From Enterobacter sp. JBIWA008 (GTDB lineage Bacteria; Pseudomonadota; Gammaproteobacteria; Enterobacterales; Enterobacteriaceae), in contig NZ_CP074149.1 of NCBI RefSeq assembly GCF_019968765.1, positions 992,001-1,056,000 of the forward strand: a DNA stretch of 64,000 bases. Reading direction: 5' to 3'. The position numbers and the translations under genes are program-made. Below are positions 16,545 through 24,180 of this stretch, piece by piece (the first letter of the stretch is position 1; every line of letters starts with the position of its first letter). The notes beneath the pieces are model-generated. The model was not told the origin of the DNA, did no database searches, and saw only the letters and a program-made list of their open reading frames with translations.

Positions 16545-16789
16545 GTGGTCAGTTTCAAAATACTTACGTCATCGTTGTCGATATAATTTATATTGACAAT
16601 GAAGGCGATTTCGCTGGAGCTGAAATCGGCTTGAACGCTTAGACTCAAGCTAAAAAAACTGCTTGAGACCAAAGCCTAATTTATTAGCCTTTGGATTTTC
16701 AGAATCAGTTGAGAGTAATTACTGGCTGTTTATTGCTTAACCAATACAGTTAGTGGTGCTTACACACCTGATGTTGAGAAACTGACCAC
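16545..16789 (+). ncRNA. Candidate DRT3 non-coding RNA with ACACAC template
   Basis: GTGGTCAGTTTC at 16545-16556 and GAAACTGACCAC at 16778-16789 are a perfect 12-bp inverted repeat closing a 245-base region that starts 17 bases after drt3b. Inside are four hairpins: 16572-16585 with 16589-16602 (14 pairs, two G-U), 16606-16612 with 16622-16628, 16644-16650 with 16661-16667, and 16669-16680 with 16683-16694 (one C-C mismatch). ACACAC occurs at 16762-16767, 10 bases before the closing arm. A weak promoter (TTGAAA 16510, TAGAAA 16533, spacing 17) would start at about the first base of the closing stem. The fold is read from the sequence; identity as the DRT3 RNA is inferred from position and the ACACAC tract. 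Confidence 0.7.
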
Positions 16790-16983
16790 ACCCATACTAC
16801 CTGTTGTTTGCCTTAAAAACTGTACACGACTGAATACGAATCATCATCTGGGGGCATGTGTGGGGGCATTTGGGGTGTGTTCCTAAAAATTATCTATTTT
16901 TTTCATGCGGTTATGCTATCGTTCCACTCCTATTATCACCCAATAAACAACATTTATTCCTTTTCAAAGAGACTAATTGCGAC
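16790..16983. other. Right end of island: G-rich repeats and no gene
   Basis: I see no gene here. The stretch contains TGGGGGCAT twice, 12 bases apart (16849 and 16861), a form often seen near integrase attachment regions of enterobacterial islands, then an AT-rich run and the degenerate attachment core at 16921. It ends at the stop of the chloramphenicol acetyltransferase gene. Confidence 0.5.
16921..16940 (+). other. Degenerate thrW attachment core (island right end)
   Basis: GTTCCACTCCTATTATC here matches GTTCGACTCCTATTATC of the core at 11048-11064 in 16 of 17 bases, and a shortened acceptor end (ACC) follows. It has the same orientation. Together the two copies bracket the integrase, IS and RT genes (about 5.9 kb). 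The remaining 5' half of the core is not recognisable, so this is a remnant or a core-only copy. Confidence 0.5.
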
Positions 16984-17661
16984 TCAGCGATAACTTTCTT
17001 CCGACTGCTCCGATAAACCATCACACATCTCCTGCAACTCATTAAACATCCTTGCCACATGGAAACCATCGCACACAGAATGATGGACCTGCACCGCGAG
17101 CGGCAGCAGCACTTTTCCATCCTGATCGTAGTATTTTCCAAAGGTGAACATAGGCGAAAAGAAGTTCTTCATATGAGCAATATTCATCGTAAAGTTGGTA
17201 AACGTTACCCAGGGAATCGATGATACGAAAAAGACATTTTCCCGCGATGCTTCCTTCGGCCAGTAAGACAGGTTATTGCCATAGCGGGCAACATCTTCTG
17301 CATACGTGTTCTGGAAGTGATGAATATTACCGTCGAAGTGGCTCCACAGTGACGAAAAGGTCTCCGTTTCAGGATGGAAAATGGTATAGCTTGGATGAAT
17401 TTCATTCCAGATGACAAGCTCATTGTCCTTCATGGCCATACGGAATTCCTGATGCCGATTCATGATTTTAGACAGGAGGGAAATAATCGTCGGGTAAAAC
17501 TTCCAGCCGACCACTTTGATATGTTTTCGCAGTGCGGTGATGTCGATCAGAACCGTTTGGTTAATTGTACACTCAGCAAATGACTGGAATACCTCAAAAT
17601 GCTCTTTCCTGGCCCAACGAGATAAATCAACAGGCGTATAGGCCGGGGCTGTTTTTTTCAT
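16984..17661 (-). CDS. catA: Type A chloramphenicol O-acetyltransferase
   Basis: The product has 225 residues from the ATG at 17661 (AAGG seven bases upstream); a seven-residue longer start exists. It transfers acetyl from acetyl-CoA to the 3-hydroxyl of chloramphenicol and works as a cytosolic trimer. The family signature HHSVCDGFH lies near residues 193-201, with the catalytic His at about 194 and the structural Asp at about 198; [17 protein letters not shown] and FTFGKYY are also typical. The length fits the 213-225 range of type A enzymes. It sits alone at the island boundary and is not flanked by IS elements or integron sites. Its subtype is not clear from the sequence, and a chromosomal, intrinsic copy is likely. 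Confidence 0.85.
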   Translation of the reverse strand: MKKTAPAYTPVDLSRWARKEHFEVFQSFAECTINQTVLIDITALRKHIKVVGWKFYPTIISLLSKIMNRHQEFRMAMKDNELVIWNEIHPSYTIFHPETETFSSLWSHFDGNIHHFQNTYAEDVARYGNNLSYWPKEASRENVFFVSSIPWVTFTNFTMNIAHMKNFFSPMFTFGKYYDQDGKVLLPLAVQVHHSVCDGFHVARMFNELQEMCDGLSEQSEESYR

Positions 17662-17724
17662 TTTATAACCTTTGATTATCAATTACCTAAAGGATTAAGG
17701 GCCAGAAAAAGCTGCATAGTCATT

Positions 17725-19656
17725 TCAACCGTATCTAATCTTCCTGTCAATCTCAGCCTGTGGTTTTCCGAACAGATATCCCTGCACGAGATCGCAGCCA
17801 AGCGCCTGAAGACGTTCAAGCTGCGCTTCGGTTTCAACGCCTTCTGCAATGACGCTCATATTGAGGCTCTTCGCCATACCGGTAATCAATTTAACGATAT
17901 TAAGCGCATCGTCTTGCGTGGATATCGGATTCACAAAGGATTTGTCTATTTTAATTTTATCAAAGTTAAGTTCACTCAGCCTGGAGAGCGAAGAATACCC
18001 CGTCCCGAAATCATCGATGGAAATTTTTACACCCAGCGAACGAAGCTTTTTAAGAATAGTGATCGGCATATTGCTGTCACTGAAGAGCGAAGACTCTGTC
18101 ACCTCCAGCTCGAGTCGACTGGCCGGTAGCCCCGTCTCTTTCAGGATAGTCTGCACCATCGTGGTAAATGATTTATTACCCAACTGAATAGGTGAGACGT
18201 TTACCGAGATCCTCGCCGGAACCGCCCAGGAAACCGCTTCCCGGCAGGCAAGCTCAAGCACGGTTTTGCCGATCTGATTGATCATCCCCGTTTTTTCAGC
18301 GACTGAAATAAAGTAATCAGGTGACAGTATCCCCTTCACCGGGTGTATCCAGCGAATCAGCGCTTCATAGCCGTAAATTTCACTGCTGAATGAATCGACA
18401 ATTGGCTGGTAATAAACAACGAATTCGCGGTTATCGATCGCCAGTGCCATATCATGTTCAAGGGTTCTGCTTTCCTGTAACTTTTGCAGCATCCATTGAC
18501 GGAAAACTTTTATCTGCTGTGAGCCCTCTTTTTTGGCTTCGTAGAGCGCCAGATCGGCAAATTTATAAAGATAATCAGAGCGTCGTTCATTATCAGATAA
18601 AACGATACCCACACAGGTGGCAATTTTTATCAGCTGGTTATTAATCGTATAGGGCTGACTGATTTGATCGCTGATTTCTTTAGCGCGGGAAACGGCCGCG
18701 TTTTCGGTTAATCCGCTGGAAAGAAGGGCGAATTCGTCTCCGCCTAAACGGTAAAATGTATCAGTGGCGCTACTCATTGAGGTGAGGCGTCTGGATACCT
18801 GATTTAACAGCAAATCTCCGGCATCGTGGCCATAGGTATCGTTGACCTCTTTGAACCGGTCTAAATCAAATAACATCACCGTGACGGGGATGTGGTTTTT
18901 ATCTGCCAGAAGATTAATTTTGTTGAGATCGTCCCAGAAGAACAGGCGGTTTTTCATACCAGTAAGGGAATCATGATAAACATCATATTCCAGCTTGGCA
19001 TTCTGAATTTGCAGCGTTTCTTTTGATATCTGAAGTTCATCAGCAAGGCTTTTAACCTGCATGTGTGCTTTTAGAATGTTTTTATTCTGGTAGATCATTA
19101 AGAAACCAAGGATGAAACTTAATATCACCAGGAGTAGCGAAAGTGCCGAATAAATATAATAAAGAATCTGGATTTTTTTATTAGATTCATTAACTGTATT
19201 AATGTCTTTTGTTAATGCTGTTGCTGAAAGCTGGCTCAGCGGCGCATCAAGCTCATGCATATTTTTCAGGTATGCCTGTAACTCTGGGTGGCTCATTTTT
19301 TCAAGATGGCTGTCCAGATAGGTTAGTATTTTCTCTAAGCGTGAAGCGAGCTCTTGATGCGTTTTATCGCTGTCAATATAGCGACCTAAATCTCCCCCCT
19401 TCATTAAATCGCCCTGGCTGAGCATAATTTCAAGACGCATGCGGACCTGGTCTATCGTAACGTCATCGGTATCGGTTGCGTATAGACCAATCCATGATTC
19501 AAAACGGTAATACTCTGATACCAGTTGTGCCACGGACCAGGACTCAGTGTATTGAGTCAGTTTTTGCAATTCCTGCTGACGATCGTAAACAAGGAATGCA
19601 ATATATCCTGTCGTGATAAAAAGAGAAAAAATGATACCAACCAGTATCCTGTTCAT
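17725..19656 (-). CDS. Membrane GGDEF-EAL protein (c-di-GMP turnover)
   Basis: The protein has 643 residues. Two membrane segments (about 5-25 and 165-190) frame a periplasmic helical sensor of about 140 residues. A GGDEF domain follows (intact GGDEF at 305-309, FDLDRFKEVNDTYGH upstream) and then an EAL domain (EAL at 431-433, DDFGTGYSSLSRL, EGVETEAQ). Both catalytic signatures are intact, so it could make or degrade cyclic di-GMP. AGGAGAAC precedes the ATG. It follows the periplasmic molybdopterin-fold gene by 18 bases on the same strand, and the two are likely one operon in which the periplasmic partner feeds a signal to the sensor domain. Confidence 0.85.
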   Translation of the reverse strand: MNRILVGIIFSLFITTGYIAFLVYDRQQELQKLTQYTESWSVAQLVSEYYRFESWIGLYATDTDDVTIDQVRMRLEIMLSQGDLMKGGDLGRYIDSDKTHQELASRLEKILTYLDSHLEKMSHPELQAYLKNMHELDAPLSQLSATALTKDINTVNESNKKIQILYYIYSALSLLLVILSFILGFLMIYQNKNILKAHMQVKSLADELQISKETLQIQNAKLEYDVYHDSLTGMKNRLFFWDDLNKINLLADKNHIPVTVMLFDLDRFKEVNDTYGHDAGDLLLNQVSRRLTSMSSATDTFYRLGGDEFALLSSGLTENAAVSRAKEISDQISQPYTINNQLIKIATCVGIVLSDNERRSDYLYKFADLALYEAKKEGSQQIKVFRQWMLQKLQESRTLEHDMALAIDNREFVVYYQPIVDSFSSEIYGYEALIRWIHPVKGILSPDYFISVAEKTGMINQIGKTVLELACREAVSWAVPARISVNVSPIQLGNKSFTTMVQTILKETGLPASRLELEVTESSLFSDSNMPITILKKLRSLGVKISIDDFGTGYSSLSRLSELNFDKIKIDKSFVNPISTQDDALNIVKLITGMAKSLNMSVIAEGVETEAQLERLQALGCDLVQGYLFGKPQAEIDRKIRYG

Positions 19657-19674
19657 TATGTTCTCCTGAACGAC

Positions 19675-20169
19675 TTACTCAATCTTCATTTTGCTAACCT
19701 GCCATGCTGATCGCGAGTAATAAATCTGATTATTCAACTCAGGAAGACTGTCATAGGGGTATACAATGAACGATGGGCCTTTATCGCGGATGCGCATATA
19801 TTCGCCATTTACCTTTAAGGCAAGTATGGCGTTGTATTTTTTAAAGTCGCTGAGAGGGATCACGGTAGAGTAATCATTGAGCGCAATAACATTCACGTTC
19901 GCACCTTTTGCCCCCACATAATCCATGAGTTTGCTCATTGGGACACCCTCAAACTTCGTACGACCGTTATACCAGGGTGAGGTCGTCTCGAAACTCACCA
20001 TGCCCAGTTTTTCAAGGCTGGCGAGATCAAACACTGCTTTTCCATTTTCATTGGTATTTTCTATATTACCGTAAATCGTTAAAATGGGTTTACCAACTGG
20101 TTTTGGCAGGTCGCCAGCCCAGGTTACACTTTGTACCAGACAGCATAACAGCAGTAGGGTTAATCGCAT
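19675..20169 (-). CDS. Periplasmic molybdopterin-oxidoreductase-fold protein
   Basis: The product has 164 residues from the ATG at 20169, which has GGAGGT just upstream; the GTG at 20181 would put that site inside the gene. A signal peptide (RLTLLLLCCLVQSVTWAGD) is clear. The rest resembles the oxidoreductase molybdopterin-binding domain (PF00174): PILTIYGNI, GVPMSKLMDYVGAKG, NVIALNDYSTVIPL and GPSFIVYPYD. It is much shorter than sulfite oxidase-type enzymes and lacks their Cys ligand region as far as I can see, so it probably binds a ligand or partner and does not catalyse. It is the first gene of a pair with the GGDEF-EAL protein. Confidence 0.65.
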   Translation of the reverse strand: MRLTLLLLCCLVQSVTWAGDLPKPVGKPILTIYGNIENTNENGKAVFDLASLEKLGMVSFETTSPWYNGRTKFEGVPMSKLMDYVGAKGANVNVIALNDYSTVIPLSDFKKYNAILALKVNGEYMRIRDKGPSFIVYPYDSLPELNNQIYYSRSAWQVSKMKIE

Positions 20170-20826
20170 TTTGACCTCCACCTTTTTAACAGAAGTATAA
20201 GAATTATAATTTAGATATCACACGAGTTGATATATTTTGTTGAGTAGCAAGGGTTTTTATGTCTTTTATTGATTAAGTTCATAAAAATCAAACTGTTACT
20301 CTTGCTTCGTGATGCGGTGTCCGACCGCGGAGTGCGGATTGATTTTTTTGAGATAAGTAAAAGGAACAATTATAAATTTCTTTTGTTTAAAAAATGTTCG
20401 TTTTGCATTGGCTTCCGGAAAGAACACTTAGGTAAGTTGTGTCTGAGAAGACAATACCGGTTCAAAACGTGTGTCAGGTTCTAAAAGAGGTTTGTTCTAC
20501 ATCCGAACATTGCAAAGCCACAGCTTTTATTCTGGGGGCGTTTTCATTTATCAGGTATCAGGATTACCTCAATAAACGTTAAGCCCCCTGCAAAGGCGCT
20601 TTGGCGGCGTACTGTCTGTTTTTTACAGGTGTTGCCGTAGCAAAAATCCTGCACTATCCAGTTAAAAAGTTAAAGAAAGCGCTATTGCGGAATCAATAGC
20701 GTCTTATTCCGGTTTTTGCGCCTGCGGCAGACGCTGCACATGGAGCAGAGAAGGAGGGTATGCTCCTATCTGTTATGAAAATGAAGTCACGGATGAGATG
20801 ATCGGGCATTGGCGTGAAAATAATAG
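20170..20826. other. Intergenic region, 657 bp, no convincing gene
   Basis: The left part is the AT-rich promoter region of the operon on the minus strand. An 8-bp inverted repeat CGCTATTG / CAATAGCG (20680-20687, 20694-20701) followed by TCTTATTCCGGTTTTT looks like a terminator for the plus strand. Just before the cyclase gene, the plus-strand frame ending at the TAA at 20828 reads YAPICYENEVTDEM and IGHWRENNS, which looks like the tail of a lost gene; it has no start. The 71-residue frame at 20269-20484 has no ribosome site and is not credible. Confidence 0.4.
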
Positions 20827-22611
20827 CTAACCCGCCTCCAGCATCCCAAAACTCACAATCCGCGCCCGGCCAAGCTCTTTTGCCCGGTATAACGCCACAT
20901 CCGCAGCGCGCAGCAGGTTGTCGGTCTGGGCATGTTGTGGGTAACTGGCAATCCCAATCGACACGTCCACTGGCCCAATCTCGGTAAGTCCGTAGCGAAG
21001 CGACAGCTCATGCACACCGTTGTAAATCGTCTGCGCGCAGGCGTGCGCCTCTGCTTCATTAGCGCCGGGAAGCAAAACCAGAAACTCTTCCCCCCCGTAG
21101 CGGAATGCCAGTCCGTTGTCGTGTGCGGCACGCTGAACAATTGACGCCACGCTTTTAATCACCCGATCGCCCGCTTCATGGCCGAAGCGGTCATTGATGC
21201 TCTTGAAGTGATCGATGTCGATCATCATGCAGCTTAACGGCTCGCCGGTGCGCATCGCCTGTGCCGTTTGGGTTTGCAGGGTATTTTCCAGATGATGACG
21301 ATTACGCAGGCCCGTGAGCGGGTCGAACAAGGCTTTTTCCAGCAACGCGTCGCGCAGCCGTTGGTTGGCCAGCGCCAACCCGAGCGCCTCGGCCATCAGT
21401 TCCAGATACGCGCGGGAAGGGGCATTATCCGCCGTAATATTCTGGAAGGAGAGCAGGCCAATGGCCTCGCCCTGGGCGATAAGCGGCACGCACAGGGAAC
21501 TTTCCGCCTGTGATGCCGGAAGATGATAGCAGGCGATATCCGGCTCACCGTTTACCGGCGGGTGGCTCTGCCCGCGGCGCACGGCCCAGCACTCATCCGG
21601 ATGGAAGCGCGTCTCTTCACCAACCGGTGAAAGCCATTGCGCGACGCAGCGCATCTGCCACGGATCGCGGTCAAGGACGTAAAGTCGGCCCGCAATCCCC
21701 GGCGCGATATTAGGCGCAAACAGCTCCGCCACGTTAATCACATCGTTAAAGTTCTCACACCCCTGCAGCCGCTGGGTCATGCGCGCCAGCAGCTCGCGGA
21801 TGGCCCAGTCGGCATCGCGCTCTCTTTCCAGACGCTGTCGCGCAAGGCCGTTTTCACGGAAGATGCGGATGGCCTGGGCCATATCGCCAATTTCATCAAT
21901 CTGGTTGAAATTGGGCGTTTCAACCGCGTAATCCTGCGATGCCAGACGGTGTACCACGTCGCTCAGGCGCACCACGGGGCGCAGCACGCGGCGCTTCAAT
22001 ATAAAGCCGAGAACAAACAAGAACAGCAGGGCGGTCAGGCCGACCATAAGCTCAGAGGCCGTACGCAGCGCTTTCGATTTTTTTGTCGCCTCCTGAACGG
22101 AGACGATGACGCGCCTGTCGAGTATCTGGCGGAAGTGATCGATCTGGTTTTGTGCGCGCTCAAGCTCCTGCTCATAGGGCGCACCGTAGAGTAGCGCAAC
22201 GGCCTGCGCATCTTCTCCCTGCGCCGCGCTCGTTAGTGCCATCTGCTGCTCGTCCTGCAGTTCATCAATGATTTTTATGCCTTCGCGCAGCAGGGACAGC
22301 TCATCATCCGATGCACCGTTGTCCCGTAGCTTTTCAAGCCGGAGTTCAAAGCGCTTCAGGTTGTTCTCTGACTGGCTATATTCCTTCAACGTTTGCGGAT
22401 CTTTTTTGATAACGTAGAGGCGTGCTAAATTCGACTGCACCCAGGCATCGGTTTCGATATCTTCCGTAAGCTCATCAAAACGCTGGCGTTGTTCAACGGC
22501 CTGACGTTCAGCAGTGTCAGCACTTGACGCCATCAGCATGATGACGCCTGAGGCGATGGTCAGGCAGACTGTGGCACCATAGGCCCAGTTTGTTATCGTC
22601 GCGATTCGCAC
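20827..22611 (-). CDS. HAMP-GAF-GGDEF diguanylate cyclase
   Basis: The protein has 594 residues with a GTG start preceded by AAGGA. Two membrane segments (about 10-30 and 190-210) enclose a helical periplasmic domain. Next come a HAMP linker (RRVLRPVVRLSDVV), a GAF-like domain (about 280-425; SSLCVPLIAQGEAIGLLSFQN) and a C-terminal GGDEF domain with GGEEF at 506-510 and DIDHFKSINDRFGHEAGD. It should make c-di-GMP in response to a signal read by the periplasmic and GAF modules. No second gene follows it. It is not one of the K-12 cyclases that I recognise. Confidence 0.85.
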   Translation of the reverse strand: MRIATITNWAYGATVCLTIASGVIMLMASSADTAERQAVEQRQRFDELTEDIETDAWVQSNLARLYVIKKDPQTLKEYSQSENNLKRFELRLEKLRDNGASDDELSLLREGIKIIDELQDEQQMALTSAAQGEDAQAVALLYGAPYEQELERAQNQIDHFRQILDRRVIVSVQEATKKSKALRTASELMVGLTALLFLFVLGFILKRRVLRPVVRLSDVVHRLASQDYAVETPNFNQIDEIGDMAQAIRIFRENGLARQRLERERDADWAIRELLARMTQRLQGCENFNDVINVAELFAPNIAPGIAGRLYVLDRDPWQMRCVAQWLSPVGEETRFHPDECWAVRRGQSHPPVNGEPDIACYHLPASQAESSLCVPLIAQGEAIGLLSFQNITADNAPSRAYLELMAEALGLALANQRLRDALLEKALFDPLTGLRNRHHLENTLQTQTAQAMRTGEPLSCMMIDIDHFKSINDRFGHEAGDRVIKSVASIVQRAAHDNGLAFRYGGEEFLVLLPGANEAEAHACAQTIYNGVHELSLRYGLTEIGPVDVSIGIASYPQHAQTDNLLRAADVALYRAKELGRARIVSFGMLEAG

Positions 22612-22680
22612 CAGATGATCCTTTTACGACATGAGTAGGATGGCGTTCTTCAAATTATAGAAAACGTCTGATTTAAGGCG

Positions 22681-22704
22681 AAAAAAAGGCGGCACGGCGC
22701 CGCC
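22681..22704 (-). terminator. Rho-independent terminator of the AI-2E transporter gene
   Basis: GGCGGC / GCCGCC (22688-22704) with a small loop is followed on the minus strand by seven T (22681-22687). It sits between the transporter stop at 22730 and the cyclase start at 22611. Confidence 0.85.
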
Positions 22705-22729
22705 TGGTGTGGTCTTTATCGTCACATCC

Positions 22730-23839
22730 TCACAATTCTGGAGGGTTTTTTCCTTCTTCGATGAAATCCGCGTCCAGCTCTTCGGCGTTACCTGCATGAT
22801 CTCGCCCTGAAAAGAGGTTCCAGCAGGCGATAAACAGCGCGGCGATGAGCGGCCCAATCACAAAGCCGTTAATGCCGTACAGCTCCATGCCGCCAAGGGT
22901 GGAGATCAAAATCAGGTAGTCCGGCATTTTGGTGTCTTTCCCCACCAGCAGCGGGCGCAGGATGTTGTCCACCAGCCCGACGATAATCACGAAGAAGCCG
23001 ACAATAAACAGCCCTTGCCAAAGCTGATGGGTGGCGAACAGGAAGATGGCGGCGGGCACCCAGACAATCGCCGAGCCGATGGCGGGTACCAGCGAGAGGA
23101 AGGCCATCAACGCGCCCCAGAGCACGCTGCCGTCAATACCGGCAATAGCAAACGCAATCCCGCCGAGTATGCCCTGAACCACCGCCACCGCCGCCGTTCC
23201 TTTTACCGTGGCTCGCGATACGCCGACGAATTTGGCGAACAGGTGCTGCTTGGCGAAATCAGACAGCGGCAGGGAGTCGAGGATCTGGCGCACCAGATAC
23301 GGGCCGTCTTTCAGCAGGAAGAACAGCAGATAAAGCATGATGCCGAAGCTAATCGCAAATCCAAACGTTCCCTTACCAATCAGAAACGCGCTGCCGGCGA
23401 GATATTGCCCGCCCTGCAGGGCGACATCAGAGAGTTTTTTCTGGATCTGCGCCGCGTTGGTCAGGTTGTGATCCGCGAGGAAGCCGCTGGCCCAGTCAGG
23501 CAGATGGTTAAAGATGCTCGCCACCACTTCCGGGAACTGGGTGTTGTTCTCCTGGAGCTTCGTGTAAACCACGTTCAGCTCAATGGCGAGCGAGGAGAGG
23601 ATCACCATCAGCGGAATAAAAACGATCAGGCAGATAATGCCAATGGTCAACAGCGAGGCCAGCCCGTTGCGATCCCCCAGCGCGGCGCGCAGCCTGTTTT
23701 TTACCGGGTTGAAGATGACGGTCAGAATAGCGGCCCACAGTATCGCGGAGAAGTAGGGCGACAGCACGTCGAAGAAGGCCCAGGTCACAAGGGCAAGAAT
23801 AAAGATAAAGAAACCTTTGGTCAGTCCGTTAAAGCGCAT
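22730..23839 (-). CDS. ydiK: AI-2E family transporter, YdiK-like
   Basis: The product has 369 residues, close to the 370 of E. coli YdiK. It has about eight membrane segments and the pattern of the AI-2E transporter family (PF01594): an N-terminal hairpin, FNPVKNRLRAAL, GILGGIAFAIAGIDGSVLWG, LSLVPAIGSAIVWVPA and the conserved LVDNILRPLLVGK, then GGMELYGINGFVIGPLIAAL. Substrate is unknown; family members export small molecules or cations. The gene is alone on the minus strand and has its own terminator. In K-12 ydiK is elsewhere, so the name rests on sequence pattern and length. Confidence 0.65.
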   Translation of the reverse strand: MRFNGLTKGFFIFILALVTWAFFDVLSPYFSAILWAAILTVIFNPVKNRLRAALGDRNGLASLLTIGIICLIVFIPLMVILSSLAIELNVVYTKLQENNTQFPEVVASIFNHLPDWASGFLADHNLTNAAQIQKKLSDVALQGGQYLAGSAFLIGKGTFGFAISFGIMLYLLFFLLKDGPYLVRQILDSLPLSDFAKQHLFAKFVGVSRATVKGTAAVAVVQGILGGIAFAIAGIDGSVLWGALMAFLSLVPAIGSAIVWVPAAIFLFATHQLWQGLFIVGFFVIIVGLVDNILRPLLVGKDTKMPDYLILISTLGGMELYGINGFVIGPLIAALFIACWNLFSGRDHAGNAEELDADFIEEGKNPPEL

Positions 23840-24146
23840 CAGTCAGTCCTGGTTACTAATAAACTGTCTCGACTATAGAACTGATTGTGAGAATTACCAA
23901 CCTTGCGCCGGGTGGCGGGCAGTGTTGCGGTATGAATCCACGCTTTACGGATACCACTTTCGACTGACCGAAGTTCGCCTCTTCCTGCACCATGCTGTCA
24001 GTATCTGCTTGCGGAGGTGCTTATGGCCTGGCGTCCGATTCTCTATGTGATCCTCACCACCCACCCCAGACTTAGCGCGAGGCGTGCCCGTTTGCGTCTG
24101 GTCATCTAGCTTTTTATTAACAATCGCGGTATAACACACCTTCTTT
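23840..24146. other. Intergenic region upstream of mmuP
   Basis: This is the divergent control region between the YdiK-like gene and mmuP. It holds a partial REP-like GCCGGGTGGC tract near 23911, a candidate small open frame at 24023-24109 and, at the right, the mmuP promoter region with TATAAC at 24130-24135. No other structure is visible. Confidence 0.5.
24023..24109 (+). CDS. Candidate 28-residue small protein
   Basis: An ATG at 24023 follows GGAGG by five bases and opens a frame of 28 codons ending in TAG. The product starts with a hydrophobic stretch (MAWRPILYVIL) and ends in an Arg-rich tail (SARRARLRLVI). The layout resembles small membrane peptides or leader peptides. It lies upstream of mmuP. 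Only the ribosome site and the frame support it; chance is a real alternative. Confidence 0.3.
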   Translation: MAWRPILYVILTTHPRLSARRARLRLVI

Positions 24147-24170
24147 GGATGTTTAGATGTCCATACGTAT
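24147..24170 (+). promoter_or_regulatory. Three tandem MetJ boxes upstream of mmuPM
   Basis: Three adjoining 8-mers GGATGTTT, AGATGTCC and ATACGTAT match the met box AGACGTCT at 5, 6 and 6 positions and are exactly in the 8-bp register that MetJ needs. They end 10 bases before the mmuP ATG at 24181, where bound MetJ with S-adenosylmethionine would block the promoter. MetJ control of mmuPM is established in E. coli. Confidence 0.6.
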
Positions 24171-24180
24171 AGAAGGTAAT

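Noticed and set aside
13241..16789. Retron
   Set aside because: The closing stem recalls the a1/a2 repeat of retrons, but there are two different RTs, the RNA is downstream, and the usual single small RT with NAxxH and VTG motifs is not seen.
20269..20484. 71-residue frame in the intergenic region
   Set aside because: No ribosome site, no recognisable pattern and a Lys/Phe bias from the AT-rich sequence.
23015..23878. 287-residue frame antisense to the AI-2E transporter gene
   Set aside because: It has no ribosome site and the composition of an antisense frame.
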